A DNA stretch of 64,000 nucleotides from Sphingobacterium bambusae (GTDB lineage Bacteria; Bacteroidota; Bacteroidia; Sphingobacteriales; Sphingobacteriaceae). The position numbers and the translations under genes were made by a program. Shown in pieces: positions 40,434-50,059 of this stretch. Every line of letters begins with the position of its first letter. The first letter of the stretch is position 1. Location of the stretch: contig NZ_CP138332.1 of assembly GCF_033955345.1 (NCBI RefSeq), forward strand, positions 1,984,001 to 2,048,000, written 5' to 3'. The notes under the pieces are model-generated. The model was not told where the DNA came from and did no database searches. It saw only the letters and a list, made by a program, of their open reading frames with translations.

Positions 40434-42803
40434 ATGTCTTTACATAACATCCTTCTTGCATTTTGCATGGTCATTTTTAGCGGCCAACTTGTACAGGCAC
40501 AAGTTCCAAAGCACCTGGAATATTTTGATTTGGCCGATGTGCGCCTACTCCCGAGTGCCTTTAAACGGGCCGAGACGACGGATAAAAACTATTTACTGAC
40601 CATGGATGCCGATAGGCTATTGACACCATTCCTTCGTGAAGCGGGCTTGCCGACCAAGAAACCTAGCTACAGCAATTGGGAAAACACGGGACTTGATGGC
40701 CATATCGGAGGACATTACCTCTCCGCCCTCGCTTTGATGTATGCTTCCACAGGAGACACAATGATCAAGGAGCGCCTCGACTACATGATCAAAACACTGA
40801 AGCAATGCCAAGATGCTAATGCCGATGGATACATTGGTGGTGTGCCTGGCGGAAAAGGTATTTGGCAGGATATCCGGGCAGGCAAGATCAAAGCTGGAGG
40901 CTTTAGCCTAAACGACAAATGGGTGCCGCTTTACAACATCCACAAGACCTACGCCGGACTTCGGGACGCCTATTTGTTAGCTGGCGATACCACGGCGAAA
41001 AAGATGCTTATTAGCATGTCCGACTGGGCGATACGACTTGTTGAGCAGCTTTCAGAACAACAGATTCAGGATATGCTGCGCAGCGAGCATGGCGGTTTGA
41101 ATGAAACTTTTGCGGACGTTGCCGCTATTACGCAAGATCCGAAATATATACGACTGGCACGCCAATTTAGTCATCAAAGCATATTGGATCCACTGCTGCG
41201 ACAACAAGATAACTTAACCGGCATGCATGCCAATACACAGATTCCGAAGGTATTGGGCTTTAAACGCATAGCGGATGTAGCACAGGATAGCAGCTGGAAT
41301 AATGCGGCACGTTACTTCTGGGACAATGTAGTAGAACATCGATCCATTGCTTTTGGAGGCAACAGTGTAAGCGAGCACTTCAATCCAATAGATGATTTTT
41401 CGAAAATGGTTCATAGTGTTGAAGGACCCGAAACCTGCAACACCTACAATATGCTTCGATTGACCAAGATGCTTTATCAAAGCAATCCACAGGGAAAATA
41501 TTTGGATTACTACGAACGTGCGCTGTACAACCATATTCTCTCTACCCAGCATCCCGAACATGGCGGCTTTGTTTACTTCACGCAGATTCGTCCGGGGCAC
41601 TACCGCGTGTATTCACAACCGCACAGCAGCATGTGGTGCTGCGTAGGCTCGGGCATGGAGAACCATGGCAAATATGGAGAAATGATCTATGCGCACAGTA
41701 AGAACGACTTATTTGTGAACCTTTTTATCCCCTCCCGTGTGCATTGGCAGGAAAAAGCTGTTGTGATAGAACAGGTCAATACATTTCCAGAGGAAGCATG
41801 GACGGAACTGCATATCGATCCGGCAAAAAAAACGACATTTACCTTGCGTATTCGTAAACCGCAATGGTTAACGGGCGAAGCTGTGGTTACTGTCAATAGC
41901 AAGCCTTATACATCGGATAAAAGCGACAGCACATGGATCAGCATCCGCCGTTCATGGAAGAAGGGAGACAAAGTTCGTATCGACCTGCCGATGGGTATCC
42001 ATACGGAACAATTGCCAGATCATAGCAACTACTACAGTATCCTATACGGGCCGATTGTGTTGGCCGCACGGAGCAACAACGGCGACACGCCCGGCCTTCT
42101 AGCTGACGACAGCCGTATGGGCCATGTGGCACAGGGGCGTCAAATTCCCCTGAGCGAGCTGCCCGTATTAAGTAGCGAGCCTAGCGCCATACCGCAACTG
42201 GTCAACGCGCAAGTTGACAAGCCCCTGCACTTCACGCTTTCGGGTGTCTATCTAGGGCGGGAAGCAGTGCAGATGACCTTGGAGCCCTTCTACAAGATTC
42301 ACGATAGCCGATACATCATGTACTGGCCGCAAGCCACCGCCACGGAATTGCACAATATGCAAGAAAAGCTCGCACGCGACGAACAAGAAACTTTAGCACT
42401 GGCCGCCAGAACCATGGATCGGGTGGTATGCGGCGAGCAACAGCCAGAATCAGATCATTTTATCAAAGAAGAGCAGACGACAGCAGGCGTCTTCGACGAT
42501 GTGCGTTGGCGAGAAGCCAAAGGGTGGTTTAGCTACCAGCTGAAAAAAGAAAGCGACAAGCCCACACAACTCTATCTCAAATACCTCGCCGAGGGGCAGG
42601 ATCGCATAACCCAGCTGCTGGTGAACGACGAGCTGATCGGCCAAGTAGAAGCTACAAATAGCGCAGGAGATGACAACGTGAGAACAGTCGTCTTTGATCT
42701 TCCTGACAGCTTCAAGGCCGCTAAAAATATCCAGGTGAAAATAGCCGCGAAGGGTTCGGTGCAAACACATAAAATACTGGAAGTACGTTTGCTAAAGCCA
42801 TAG
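40434..42803 (+). CDS. GH127/GH146-type beta-L-arabinofuranosidase
   Basis: This 789-residue exported enzyme has a signal peptide ending LVQAQ. The helical catalytic domain (about 30-560) contains GLDGHIGGHYLSALA, HGGLNETFADVAA, HSVEGPETCNTYNML and the metal/nucleophile region MWCCVGSGMENHGKYGE with Cys402-Cys403. In this family a cysteine acts as the nucleophile with zinc. A DUF4986-like beta domain and a C-terminal beta domain follow. The length and these domains fit the GH146 side of the group, which removes beta-linked arabinofuranose from plant glycans. It lies between the GH105 operon and the regulator gene. Confidence 0.88.
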   Translation: MSLHNILLAFCMVIFSGQLVQAQVPKHLEYFDLADVRLLPSAFKRAETTDKNYLLTMDADRLLTPFLREAGLPTKKPSYSNWENTGLDGHIGGHYLSALALMYASTGDTMIKERLDYMIKTLKQCQDANADGYIGGVPGGKGIWQDIRAGKIKAGGFSLNDKWVPLYNIHKTYAGLRDAYLLAGDTTAKKMLISMSDWAIRLVEQLSEQQIQDMLRSEHGGLNETFADVAAITQDPKYIRLARQFSHQSILDPLLRQQDNLTGMHANTQIPKVLGFKRIADVAQDSSWNNAARYFWDNVVEHRSIAFGGNSVSEHFNPIDDFSKMVHSVEGPETCNTYNMLRLTKMLYQSNPQGKYLDYYERALYNHILSTQHPEHGGFVYFTQIRPGHYRVYSQPHSSMWCCVGSGMENHGKYGEMIYAHSKNDLFVNLFIPSRVHWQEKAVVIEQVNTFPEEAWTELHIDPAKKTTFTLRIRKPQWLTGEAVVTVNSKPYTSDKSDSTWISIRRSWKKGDKVRIDLPMGIHTEQLPDHSNYYSILYGPIVLAARSNNGDTPGLLADDSRMGHVAQGRQIPLSELPVLSSEPSAIPQLVNAQVDKPLHFTLSGVYLGREAVQMTLEPFYKIHDSRYIMYWPQATATELHNMQEKLARDEQETLALAARTMDRVVCGEQQPESDHFIKEEQTTAGVFDDVRWREAKGWFSYQLKKESDKPTQLYLKYLAEGQDRITQLLVNDELIGQVEATNSAGDDNVRTVVFDLPDSFKAAKNIQVKIAAKGSVQTHKILEVRLLKP

Positions 42804-42823
42804 GAAATTAATACGCGAAAAGT

Positions 42824-42853
42824 AAAGCTGGAACTTGGTATCCGGCTTTTTTT
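42824..42853 (+). terminator. Terminator between the GH127-type gene and the regulator gene
   Basis: A 9-bp stem AAAGCTGGA / TCCGGCTTT (one G-U pair) is followed by a T run. The regulator starts 32 bases later and so probably has its own transcript. Confidence 0.7.
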
Positions 42854-42884
42854 GTATATTTAGAGGACTAATACTTTACCCAAC

Positions 42885-45800
42885 GTGAACCGTGCGCTAC
42901 TACTTTATTCCCTAACCATTTTCGTCTGTTTGCTTACGTCTCCTTTCGCTTGTGGACAAGAGATCGGCGTTACACCATTAAAGATCGAAAAAGAATTGCC
43001 CTCCTTAACGATCAATAGCACTTTCCAAGATCGAGATGGCTTTATATGGTTTGGTACCGCGCAGGGGCTTAGCCGCTTTGATGCGCATAATTTATTGAAT
43101 TTTAAGCTCACTGAAGAAGAGGGAAGAATAGTCGATGATCAGAATATAACAGATATCGAGGAAGCAAAAAACCATCTATTGCTGGCGACAGGAAGCGGTC
43201 TTTACACGCTCAACAAACGGAGCTACAGCATTCAGCCATTTGCCAATAGCGTATTGAAAGACCGCCGCGTTACGGCCATGTTTGTGGACAAACAGTCCAA
43301 CATCTGGATTGGGACGAACAATGCCGTCTTCGTGTTCCGATCCGACTTCAGTTTAATCAAAAAGTATACACACGATCCCAAGTTGAAACATTCTATCCCG
43401 GCGGGAACCACCAATATGTTTTACGAGGATCGTGAGGGCAACCTGTGGATGGGCATATGGTGTGCCGGACTGCACAAACTGGACAAAAAAGCAGACCGGT
43501 TTATCCCCTACCCAACCTTAGGGGGCCGCAACAATCCCTTTCGTATGTTTCAGGACGACCATGGCCAACGATGGATTGCAAGCTGGGGTGATGGCATGTA
43601 TCTTTTTAATCCCCAGGATGGAAAAGACTGCTACCGCAGCGTGACCATAAAAAACAAACGAAGGGGCGAAGGCAATGAAGATCTTTGTTACAACATCCTG
43701 CAAGATCCACAGCGCAAATATATTTGGGTTTTGTCGTTCTCCGGCATTTCCACCTTCCGCTACACGAAAGACAACCAATTGGAAGCGCTGGATAACAGTG
43801 TGCTCTTCGATAATACCTCCAATATTTTCAACGACCTGTACCTCGATAGAACAGGCCTATTATGGCTTTCCATAGGCGGCAAAGGGGTATCTACCATTAG
43901 CTTTGACAAACCCCAGATTGAGAACCTAACCTTTGACAAGGTCAAGCCGCGCTACAGTATCCTGCCCAACCTAAATATGCTCTACAAAGATCGGTCTGGC
44001 GATCTATGGTTCAACTTAGAACGAATAGGCCTTGGAAAAATAGCAGCTAACACCGGCGAGATGACCACCTATAGCAATGCGCAGTTTAAAGACTTGATTT
44101 CTATCCGAGCGGTGACATCCGCCCTAGAAGTGGACAAGCAGCTATGGATAGGCTCCTCTTATGAACCCACCATCAATGTCTTCGACAAAACAGAGAAAAG
44201 CATCAGCCTGCGTAAAAAAATAGATCTCAAACAATGGTTTCCGCAAGCAGATGTTCCTTTATTCTTTTTTCAGGATAGTAGGCATGCCGTTTGGATTGCG
44301 ACAGCAAATGGTGTGTTCGTAAAAAAAGCAGAGGAGCAGTCTTTTACGTTTATTCGCAGCCTGCAGGACTACATTGTGGGGATCAGCGAAGATTACGCAG
44401 GGTCTATCTGGGTAGCAACGAAAGGACAAGGCATCTATCAATTTCGACATGGGGAAATAGCAGCCCCCGCACTCCACTTAGGGAAGGAAACACAGGGAAT
44501 CTTTACCGACCAAATTGAAACCATCGCGGCAGATAAAACAGGCAATCTATGGATCGGCACAAAAGATAGCCGTTTACTGCGTTATCATATTCAACAGCAA
44601 CGCACCACGGAATTGGCAAATACCGGCTTATTCTCCAAAAACCAACTATTGGACATTGTTTGCCTCGACGACGTCGTGTGGCTATCGACTACCCGAAATA
44701 TCTACAAGGTATCGCCCATTGACAACAGCATCTATGAGTACGCTGCCGATGATGGACTTGCGGTGAATATGTTTTCAAAAAGAGCGTATACGGTTGATGC
44801 GATAGGAAAAAGCGTTTATTTTGGCGGATACAACGGTGCCGTAGGTTTTAAGAAGACCGCATTCACGCCTCGGCAGCAAGCACAGATCGTTGTATCGGAC
44901 GTTAAAGTGAACAATGTATCCAGTATCATTCATGCTGACAACAAGAAATTCAATCTCCATGCACGCACCCTAGTCCTAGAGCCGGAGGATCAAAATATAG
45001 AAATCAGTTTCTCGTCCATGGAATTTGCACATCCCGATAAAATCCGCTTTGCCTATAAATTGGAAGGCGTCGATCGGGATTGGGTGTATGCCCCTCGAGA
45101 GCGCCTCTTTGCGACCTACAATAATCTCGGAAAGGGCGACTATCGTTTTTTGGTGAAAGCAACGGATTTAAATAATAAATGGAATGCTGATGTGACGACC
45201 TTGGAGATCACAAAAAAACCAGCTTTCTATGAAAGTAACTTGGCCTACCTGCTCTATTTTTTGCTGTTGGCGGCACTACTGTATTTTCTGATCAGCTTCT
45301 CCCTGCATCGCTTAAAGTTGCGCAGTGACCTGCGTATTGCACAGATCGAGAAAAATAATGCTGATGAGCTTATACAAACAAAATTGAGCTATTTCACGAA
45401 CATTACACATGATCTGCTGACACCACTTACCATCATCTCCTGCCTCATAGACGACGTACAGATCACCACGCAGAAAAACCTTTCGCAGTTTGAAAAGATG
45501 CGTTTCAACTTGCAGCGCTTAAAGCGGCTTTTGCAGCAGATATTGGACTTTAGACGTATAGAGAACAAACAAATGGAACTCCGCATTAGCGAGAGCAAAT
45601 TGACACCTTTCTTTGAAGAGATGGGCTCCAGCTACTTTAGCCCGCTCGCCAAACGGAAGCATATTGATTTTCAAATTCAAGGAATGGCTAGCGACGAGGG
45701 CATGTATTTCGATATCGACAAATTGGACAAGATTGTTTTTAACCTGCTTTCCAATGCGTTCAAATATACACCAGAGGGCGGAAAAATATCGGTCTCCTAT

Positions 45801-46946
45801 GATACCGAATGGAAAGGTGAAGTTCATTTCTTACGCATCAGCATACAAGACACTGGCATCGGTATTGCGCAGGATGAGATTGATAAGATCTTTATCCCCT
45901 TTTACACCAATAGGCACACGAAGCAGCAGGAAAGCAATGGCATCGGGCTCGCTTTGACCAAGGATTTGGTGCTGGCGCATCGCGGGCATATCAGCGTAGA
46001 CAGTGTCATCGATAGGGGCAGTTGCTTCACCGTGCTGATCCCTGTAAACAAGGAAAGCTATACTGAAGCCGAACTGCAACATGCGCAACAGCTGCGTGAA
46101 GTGCCTTCTGAAATTACCGTGGCGGAAGGGCAGCACTTCCACCTTCCCGCGGATCTGCAAGCCGAAGCGCTTAACCTGCTACTCGTAGAAGACAACGAGG
46201 ATCTACGCACCACGATAGCTAGCGTGCTGGGCAGAAACTACAATGTACACAGTGCTTCTCAGGGCCAAGAAGCATTGGCAATCCTACAGACAACAGACAT
46301 CGATATTGTGGTGAGTGATATCATGATGCCCGTGATGGATGGACTTGAATTCTGCCGGACAATAAAGGCTAATGTGGACAGCAACCATATTCCCGTCATC
46401 TTATTGACCGCCAAAGCGAGCATGGACGATCGGATTGCCTGCTACGAAGCTGGCGCAGACGGCTATATCAGCAAGCCTTTTGAAATCAAGATTCTTGAGG
46501 CCCGAATCCACAGTTTCGTGATCAATAAAAGGGTGCGACAATCGGATTTTAAAACCAATCCGCAGATCAATATTTCCTCCTTGGACTATACCCCCGTTGA
46601 TGAGCAATTTTTGACGAAAATGATTGCCCTCATTGAGGAAAATCTGGCCGATGAACGTTTTGATGTGTTGATCCTTGGAGACAAGCTAGGCTTATCAAAA
46701 TCTACCTTGTACCGTAAAACGAAGGTTCTTCTAGACCTGTCGCCGAGCGAGCTCATCAAAAATATACGGCTAAAACGCGCCTGCCAGCTCATGGATCAAG
46801 ACAAGTCTATCACGGTCAGTGAGGTAGCCTTTTCCACAGGCTTCGCCGATCCGCGTTATTTTTCCACCTGCTTTAAGGCTGCTTTTAGCATGACGCCAAC
46901 AGCCTACCAGCGAAAGGCTGCAGAAGATATTGTCACGAGAGACTAG
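42885..46946 (+). CDS. Hybrid two-component system regulator (HTCS), one-protein sensor and AraC-type activator
   Basis: This 1353-residue protein starts with GTG and has a signal peptide. The periplasmic sensor is two seven-bladed propellers built of Reg_prop repeats (about 30-700; many GLWLSIGG/NLWIGT units) and a Y_Y_Y domain (about 720-790). One membrane helix follows (about 793-815). In the cytoplasm are the HisKA domain with His842 in FTNITHDLLTPL, an HATPase_c domain (about 950-1065; NLLSNAFKYT, GIGIAQDE, GIGLALTK), a receiver with Asp1145 (VVSDIMMP) and a C-terminal AraC-type HTH (about 1250-1345). HTCS proteins bind specific oligosaccharides and activate nearby glycan genes; arabino-oligosaccharides are the likely signal here. 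Confidence 0.95.
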   Translation: MNRALLLYSLTIFVCLLTSPFACGQEIGVTPLKIEKELPSLTINSTFQDRDGFIWFGTAQGLSRFDAHNLLNFKLTEEEGRIVDDQNITDIEEAKNHLLLATGSGLYTLNKRSYSIQPFANSVLKDRRVTAMFVDKQSNIWIGTNNAVFVFRSDFSLIKKYTHDPKLKHSIPAGTTNMFYEDREGNLWMGIWCAGLHKLDKKADRFIPYPTLGGRNNPFRMFQDDHGQRWIASWGDGMYLFNPQDGKDCYRSVTIKNKRRGEGNEDLCYNILQDPQRKYIWVLSFSGISTFRYTKDNQLEALDNSVLFDNTSNIFNDLYLDRTGLLWLSIGGKGVSTISFDKPQIENLTFDKVKPRYSILPNLNMLYKDRSGDLWFNLERIGLGKIAANTGEMTTYSNAQFKDLISIRAVTSALEVDKQLWIGSSYEPTINVFDKTEKSISLRKKIDLKQWFPQADVPLFFFQDSRHAVWIATANGVFVKKAEEQSFTFIRSLQDYIVGISEDYAGSIWVATKGQGIYQFRHGEIAAPALHLGKETQGIFTDQIETIAADKTGNLWIGTKDSRLLRYHIQQQRTTELANTGLFSKNQLLDIVCLDDVVWLSTTRNIYKVSPIDNSIYEYAADDGLAVNMFSKRAYTVDAIGKSVYFGGYNGAVGFKKTAFTPRQQAQIVVSDVKVNNVSSIIHADNKKFNLHARTLVLEPEDQNIEISFSSMEFAHPDKIRFAYKLEGVDRDWVYAPRERLFATYNNLGKGDYRFLVKATDLNNKWNADVTTLEITKKPAFYESNLAYLLYFLLLAALLYFLISFSLHRLKLRSDLRIAQIEKNNADELIQTKLSYFTNITHDLLTPLTIISCLIDDVQITTQKNLSQFEKMRFNLQRLKRLLQQILDFRRIENKQMELRISESKLTPFFEEMGSSYFSPLAKRKHIDFQIQGMASDEGMYFDIDKLDKIVFNLLSNAFKYTPEGGKISVSYDTEWKGEVHFLRISIQDTGIGIAQDEIDKIFIPFYTNRHTKQQESNGIGLALTKDLVLAHRGHISVDSVIDRGSCFTVLIPVNKESYTEAELQHAQQLREVPSEITVAEGQHFHLPADLQAEALNLLLVEDNEDLRTTIASVLGRNYNVHSASQGQEALAILQTTDIDIVVSDIMMPVMDGLEFCRTIKANVDSNHIPVILLTAKASMDDRIACYEAGADGYISKPFEIKILEARIHSFVINKRVRQSDFKTNPQINISSLDYTPVDEQFLTKMIALIEENLADERFDVLILGDKLGLSKSTLYRKTKVLLDLSPSELIKNIRLKRACQLMDQDKSITVSEVAFSTGFADPRYFSTCFKAAFSMTPTAYQRKAAEDIVTRD

Positions 46947-46957
46947 TGCTTGGAAGC

Positions 46958-47998
46958 CTACTTACCTTTGCCGTAATATGCCTCCAACCGATCGAGCTCG
47001 GCCAGCGTTAGGTGTATAACGGCAGCATGCTTGGGCGAGCTGAAGTTGACGGCTTTCATGACTCCTTCATTAAAGCGCCCTAGGTTGGTGAAAGTCTTGA
47101 AATCCGTTGTTTCACTAAAGCCAAAATTGTGTGGATTGATACCATAAATATCGTACATCAACACCCATCTTTCCTCCCCTATTCGCTTCCATACATTGGG
47201 AGCTTCGCAAGCAGTTGGTTCAGGATCGTAATAGGCATCATCATACTGATATCCCTCTTGCAGTTTGTTCGAAACAGCCTGTTTGATTCCCGGCGTACCA
47301 TCGTGAGCAACATAAAACATATGAAAGGTATCTCCTACTTGGGTAATATCAGCATCGATAAAATTCTTGTTGAATTTGGGATACTGGAACAATTGCTTCG
47401 GTTCGGTTTCCAACCCGGTAAACGTATCATTGGCATAGGCGTAGTAGAGCCTATTCAGTCCATTCCCAAAACGCATGGTGAAATAAACCATGATCTTGTT
47501 TTTTTCCGCATCGAAGATAAGCTCCGGCGCCCACATACAGCCTACTTCCTCCCAGCCGGGGAAACTTTTATCCAATCGAACATTGGATCGCGTCCAATGG
47601 ATAAGGTCTTTGGAACGCATAAATACCAGTCCACGGTTGTTGCCCCAGCCGTAGGTTTTTCCATCGCGCTCCCATTCGGTCGTGCGATAACCTTTTTTTG
47701 CTGCGAAAATATGCAGATCGGTCATGGCCATATAGAAATAACCGTCCGGACCACGCATCATATGAGGATCCCGGATTCCCTTTTGCTCTGCAATGCTATC
47801 GCCAGCAATCACTGGATTGCCCGCATTGATATCCGTAAAACGATAGCCGTCACGGCTGCTGGCAAAGTGTAGGCTATGCGTATCGTCCTTAAAATAGACC
47901 ATTAGGTAGGCTGCTAGATCTGATTTGTCTTGCTGCGCATACAGGAACACGGGCATTAGGCCATAACAAAAAAACAGGAAAAGTAGCTTGTGCTTCAT
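46958..47998 (-). CDS. GH43 family glycoside hydrolase (probable arabinosidase), exported
   Basis: This 346-residue protein has a signal peptide ending LYAQ. The five-bladed propeller of GH43 shows the three expected acidic sites: the base Asp in an early strand, KGIRDPHMM (about residue 73), CMWAPELIF (about residue 148) and NFIDADITQ (about residue 205). It probably removes alpha-L-arabinofuranose from oligosaccharides in the periplasm. The precise linkage is unknown. It is the last gene of the ara operon, 90 bases after the GH51 gene with a hairpin in between, so it may be less transcribed than the upstream genes. Confidence 0.85.
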   Translation of the reverse strand: MKHKLLFLFFCYGLMPVFLYAQQDKSDLAAYLMVYFKDDTHSLHFASSRDGYRFTDINAGNPVIAGDSIAEQKGIRDPHMMRGPDGYFYMAMTDLHIFAAKKGYRTTEWERDGKTYGWGNNRGLVFMRSKDLIHWTRSNVRLDKSFPGWEEVGCMWAPELIFDAEKNKIMVYFTMRFGNGLNRLYYAYANDTFTGLETEPKQLFQYPKFNKNFIDADITQVGDTFHMFYVAHDGTPGIKQAVSNKLQEGYQYDDAYYDPEPTACEAPNVWKRIGEERWVLMYDIYGINPHNFGFSETTDFKTFTNLGRFNEGVMKAVNFSSPKHAAVIHLTLAELDRLEAYYGKGK

Positions 47999-48030
47999 GG
48001 AAAAGAAATGTAAAATGGTTTAAAAATAAA

Positions 48031-48056
48031 CAGAGACGTCGGGGACAACGTCTCTG
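48031..48056 (-). terminator. Hairpin terminator, possibly partial, between GH51 and GH43
   Basis: A 9-bp perfect stem CAGAGACGT / ACGTCTCTG with an 8-base loop is followed on the minus strand by TTTATTTTT. Confidence 0.65.
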
Positions 48057-48087
48057 CACAACCAAGCCCCCCAAAGGCTTAGCATGT

Positions 48088-50049
48088 TTATTTCACAGGT
48101 AATTTAATGACTGTAAACGAATAGGGTGCAAAGGTTTGCGTCAGGGATTTCCCCTTTAGCTTGATTCCTGCTTGCTGCGGCTTGATTTTCAGCGGTTCCT
48201 CTAGACTATTTGCAACGTCTAGATCGGCATTTGCCAAGGTAAGCTTGCTTCCTTCAGTTGCAATTTTACGTTTGGTATCGATCTGAAATGTCGCATCAAT
48301 AGCTTTGCTGTTGTAGTTTACAAACTTGATAAGCAGCTCCTTGTTAACCTCATCGTAGACCGAAGAGGCATAAAGACTATCTTGACCAACAACGTTTTGC
48401 TGATTGCGCTTAATTGGAATAATGTCTGTACCCTTATTCAACGAATACAGCTTCTGCACTTGATAGCTCGGTGTACCGTAGACATTCAGGTTATCCACCC
48501 AAATTAGATCAGGCGACCATTGCCAACCGTCGACATGCCCAAAGAGTGGTGCATAGGATGCCATGGTGACCACATCGGCATTGCGTTCAAGACCGGTTAG
48601 GAAGGCAGCTTCCGAAAGGGCAGCCTCCCAAGTGCTACGTCCCGGACCATTCGGCCGCGTGGTATGGGATGCATACTCGCCGGCAAATATCTTAGCTCCA
48701 TTTCTATCGTAATCATCGTAGCGCGCAGCGCCCGACAGAAACCAGGAAGGCGGACGGTAGTAATGCTCATCGATAATGTCGATCTGCATGCCGCGCAGCC
48801 GCTGATCCAAAAAGTCAAAACGCTCGCCTTCGGGATCGGTTCCCGAGCTGGCGATAATCGCTATCTCGGGATGCTTTTCGTTGAGCACCTTCTTGAATGC
48901 CGCGAGACGTTCGATATATTGTGGACCCCAATTTTCATTGCCGACGCCCAACATGCTGAGCTGGAAAGGCTCGGGGTGCCCCATGTCTGCCCGCAACTTA
49001 CCCCAGGTGGTATTTGTAGCGCCATTGGCAAATTCAATCAAATCCAGCGCATCTTGGATATAGGTTTCCAACTCCTCCAAGGGAACCACCTCGCCTGTAT
49101 TAAACTGGCAGGCCATACCACAGTTCAGAATAGGCACCGCTTTGGCGCCGATGTCTTCTGCCAACAGAAAGTATTCGTAGAAGCCCAAACCAAATGTTTG
49201 GAAGTAGTCGGGTGTCAGGCGATTCTTAAACTCCGTATTCCAACGGTTGATGATCAACTCGCGCTCCTCGATAGGACCTACCGTTTTTTTCCATTGAAAT
49301 CGGTTTGCCAAATCGCGACCTTCGACGATACATCCACCGGGGAAGCGAATAAAACCGGGCTTCATATCGGCCAAGATCTGCACCATGTCTTTCCGCAGGC
49401 CTTTAGGCCTGTTTTTCCACGTCTCGGTAGGAAAGAGCGACAACATATCCAGTTCCGCACTACCCGCACCGTCGATCCATACGTTGAGCTTCGCTTTCGC
49501 GGTGGTCGATGCAGCCGTAAATTTTACGGAGGCACTTTGCCAATCCGGCTTATTATCTAGGGCAAGCGTTGCTTGTCCAATACGCGCATCATTTTCATCC
49601 AAAAGTTCAACGCGCAAGCTTAGTCCGGCAGTGTGCTGTTTGTATAAGAGCGAAAACTCATAGTCAGCACCTTGGCGAACGCCCATTCCACGAAACCCTT
49701 CATTTTGCAGGCCCATTTTTGAAGCGCTTTCCTTGGTAACTTTTAACGAACGAGCATTTCCCTTTCTTTTGACATCATTGACAATCAACAGGCTACCTTC
49801 AGCTGTGTTTTCCAACTTCTTCCAGCCCATCCACGGATTGTCAAACTCAAAAGAACGATTTTTGACCAGCTCGGCATAAATACCACCGTCGGCACCTAGA
49901 TTAATATCTTCGAAGAAAACGCCCCACATATGTGGGGATATTTTTCCAGCAGGCTTGTCGAGCTGCACATCAAAGCGCAATGGTGCCTGTGCCCATAGGC
50001 CAGACGCACTTATCGCTAATGCTGCAGTCAACAAAAGTACTTTCTTCAT
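48088..50049 (-). CDS. GH51 alpha-L-arabinofuranosidase, exported
   Basis: This 653-residue enzyme has a signal peptide ending GLWAQ. It contains ISPHMWGVFFEDINLGADGG-type N-terminal sequence (given here in part), an inserted carbohydrate-binding-like region (about 75-195), and the barrel with the acid/base Glu in GVGNENWGPQY and the nucleophile Glu in FAGEYASH. The C-terminal beta domain ends LTQTFAPYSFTVIKLP. It releases arabinose from arabinan, arabinoxylan or arabinogalactan side chains. It lies 10 bases after the aldose epimerase gene. Confidence 0.92.
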   Translation of the reverse strand: MKKVLLLTAALAISASGLWAQAPLRFDVQLDKPAGKISPHMWGVFFEDINLGADGGIYAELVKNRSFEFDNPWMGWKKLENTAEGSLLIVNDVKRKGNARSLKVTKESASKMGLQNEGFRGMGVRQGADYEFSLLYKQHTAGLSLRVELLDENDARIGQATLALDNKPDWQSASVKFTAASTTAKAKLNVWIDGAGSAELDMLSLFPTETWKNRPKGLRKDMVQILADMKPGFIRFPGGCIVEGRDLANRFQWKKTVGPIEERELIINRWNTEFKNRLTPDYFQTFGLGFYEYFLLAEDIGAKAVPILNCGMACQFNTGEVVPLEELETYIQDALDLIEFANGATNTTWGKLRADMGHPEPFQLSMLGVGNENWGPQYIERLAAFKKVLNEKHPEIAIIASSGTDPEGERFDFLDQRLRGMQIDIIDEHYYRPPSWFLSGAARYDDYDRNGAKIFAGEYASHTTRPNGPGRSTWEAALSEAAFLTGLERNADVVTMASYAPLFGHVDGWQWSPDLIWVDNLNVYGTPSYQVQKLYSLNKGTDIIPIKRNQQNVVGQDSLYASSVYDEVNKELLIKFVNYNSKAIDATFQIDTKRKIATEGSKLTLANADLDVANSLEEPLKIKPQQAGIKLKGKSLTQTFAPYSFTVIKLPVK

Positions 50050-50059
50050 CAGCTTCTTT

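Noticed and set aside
48664..49560. 298-codon plus-strand open frame antisense to the GH51 gene
   Set aside because: It is a shadow of a strongly supported gene, has no recognisable domain and no initiation context.
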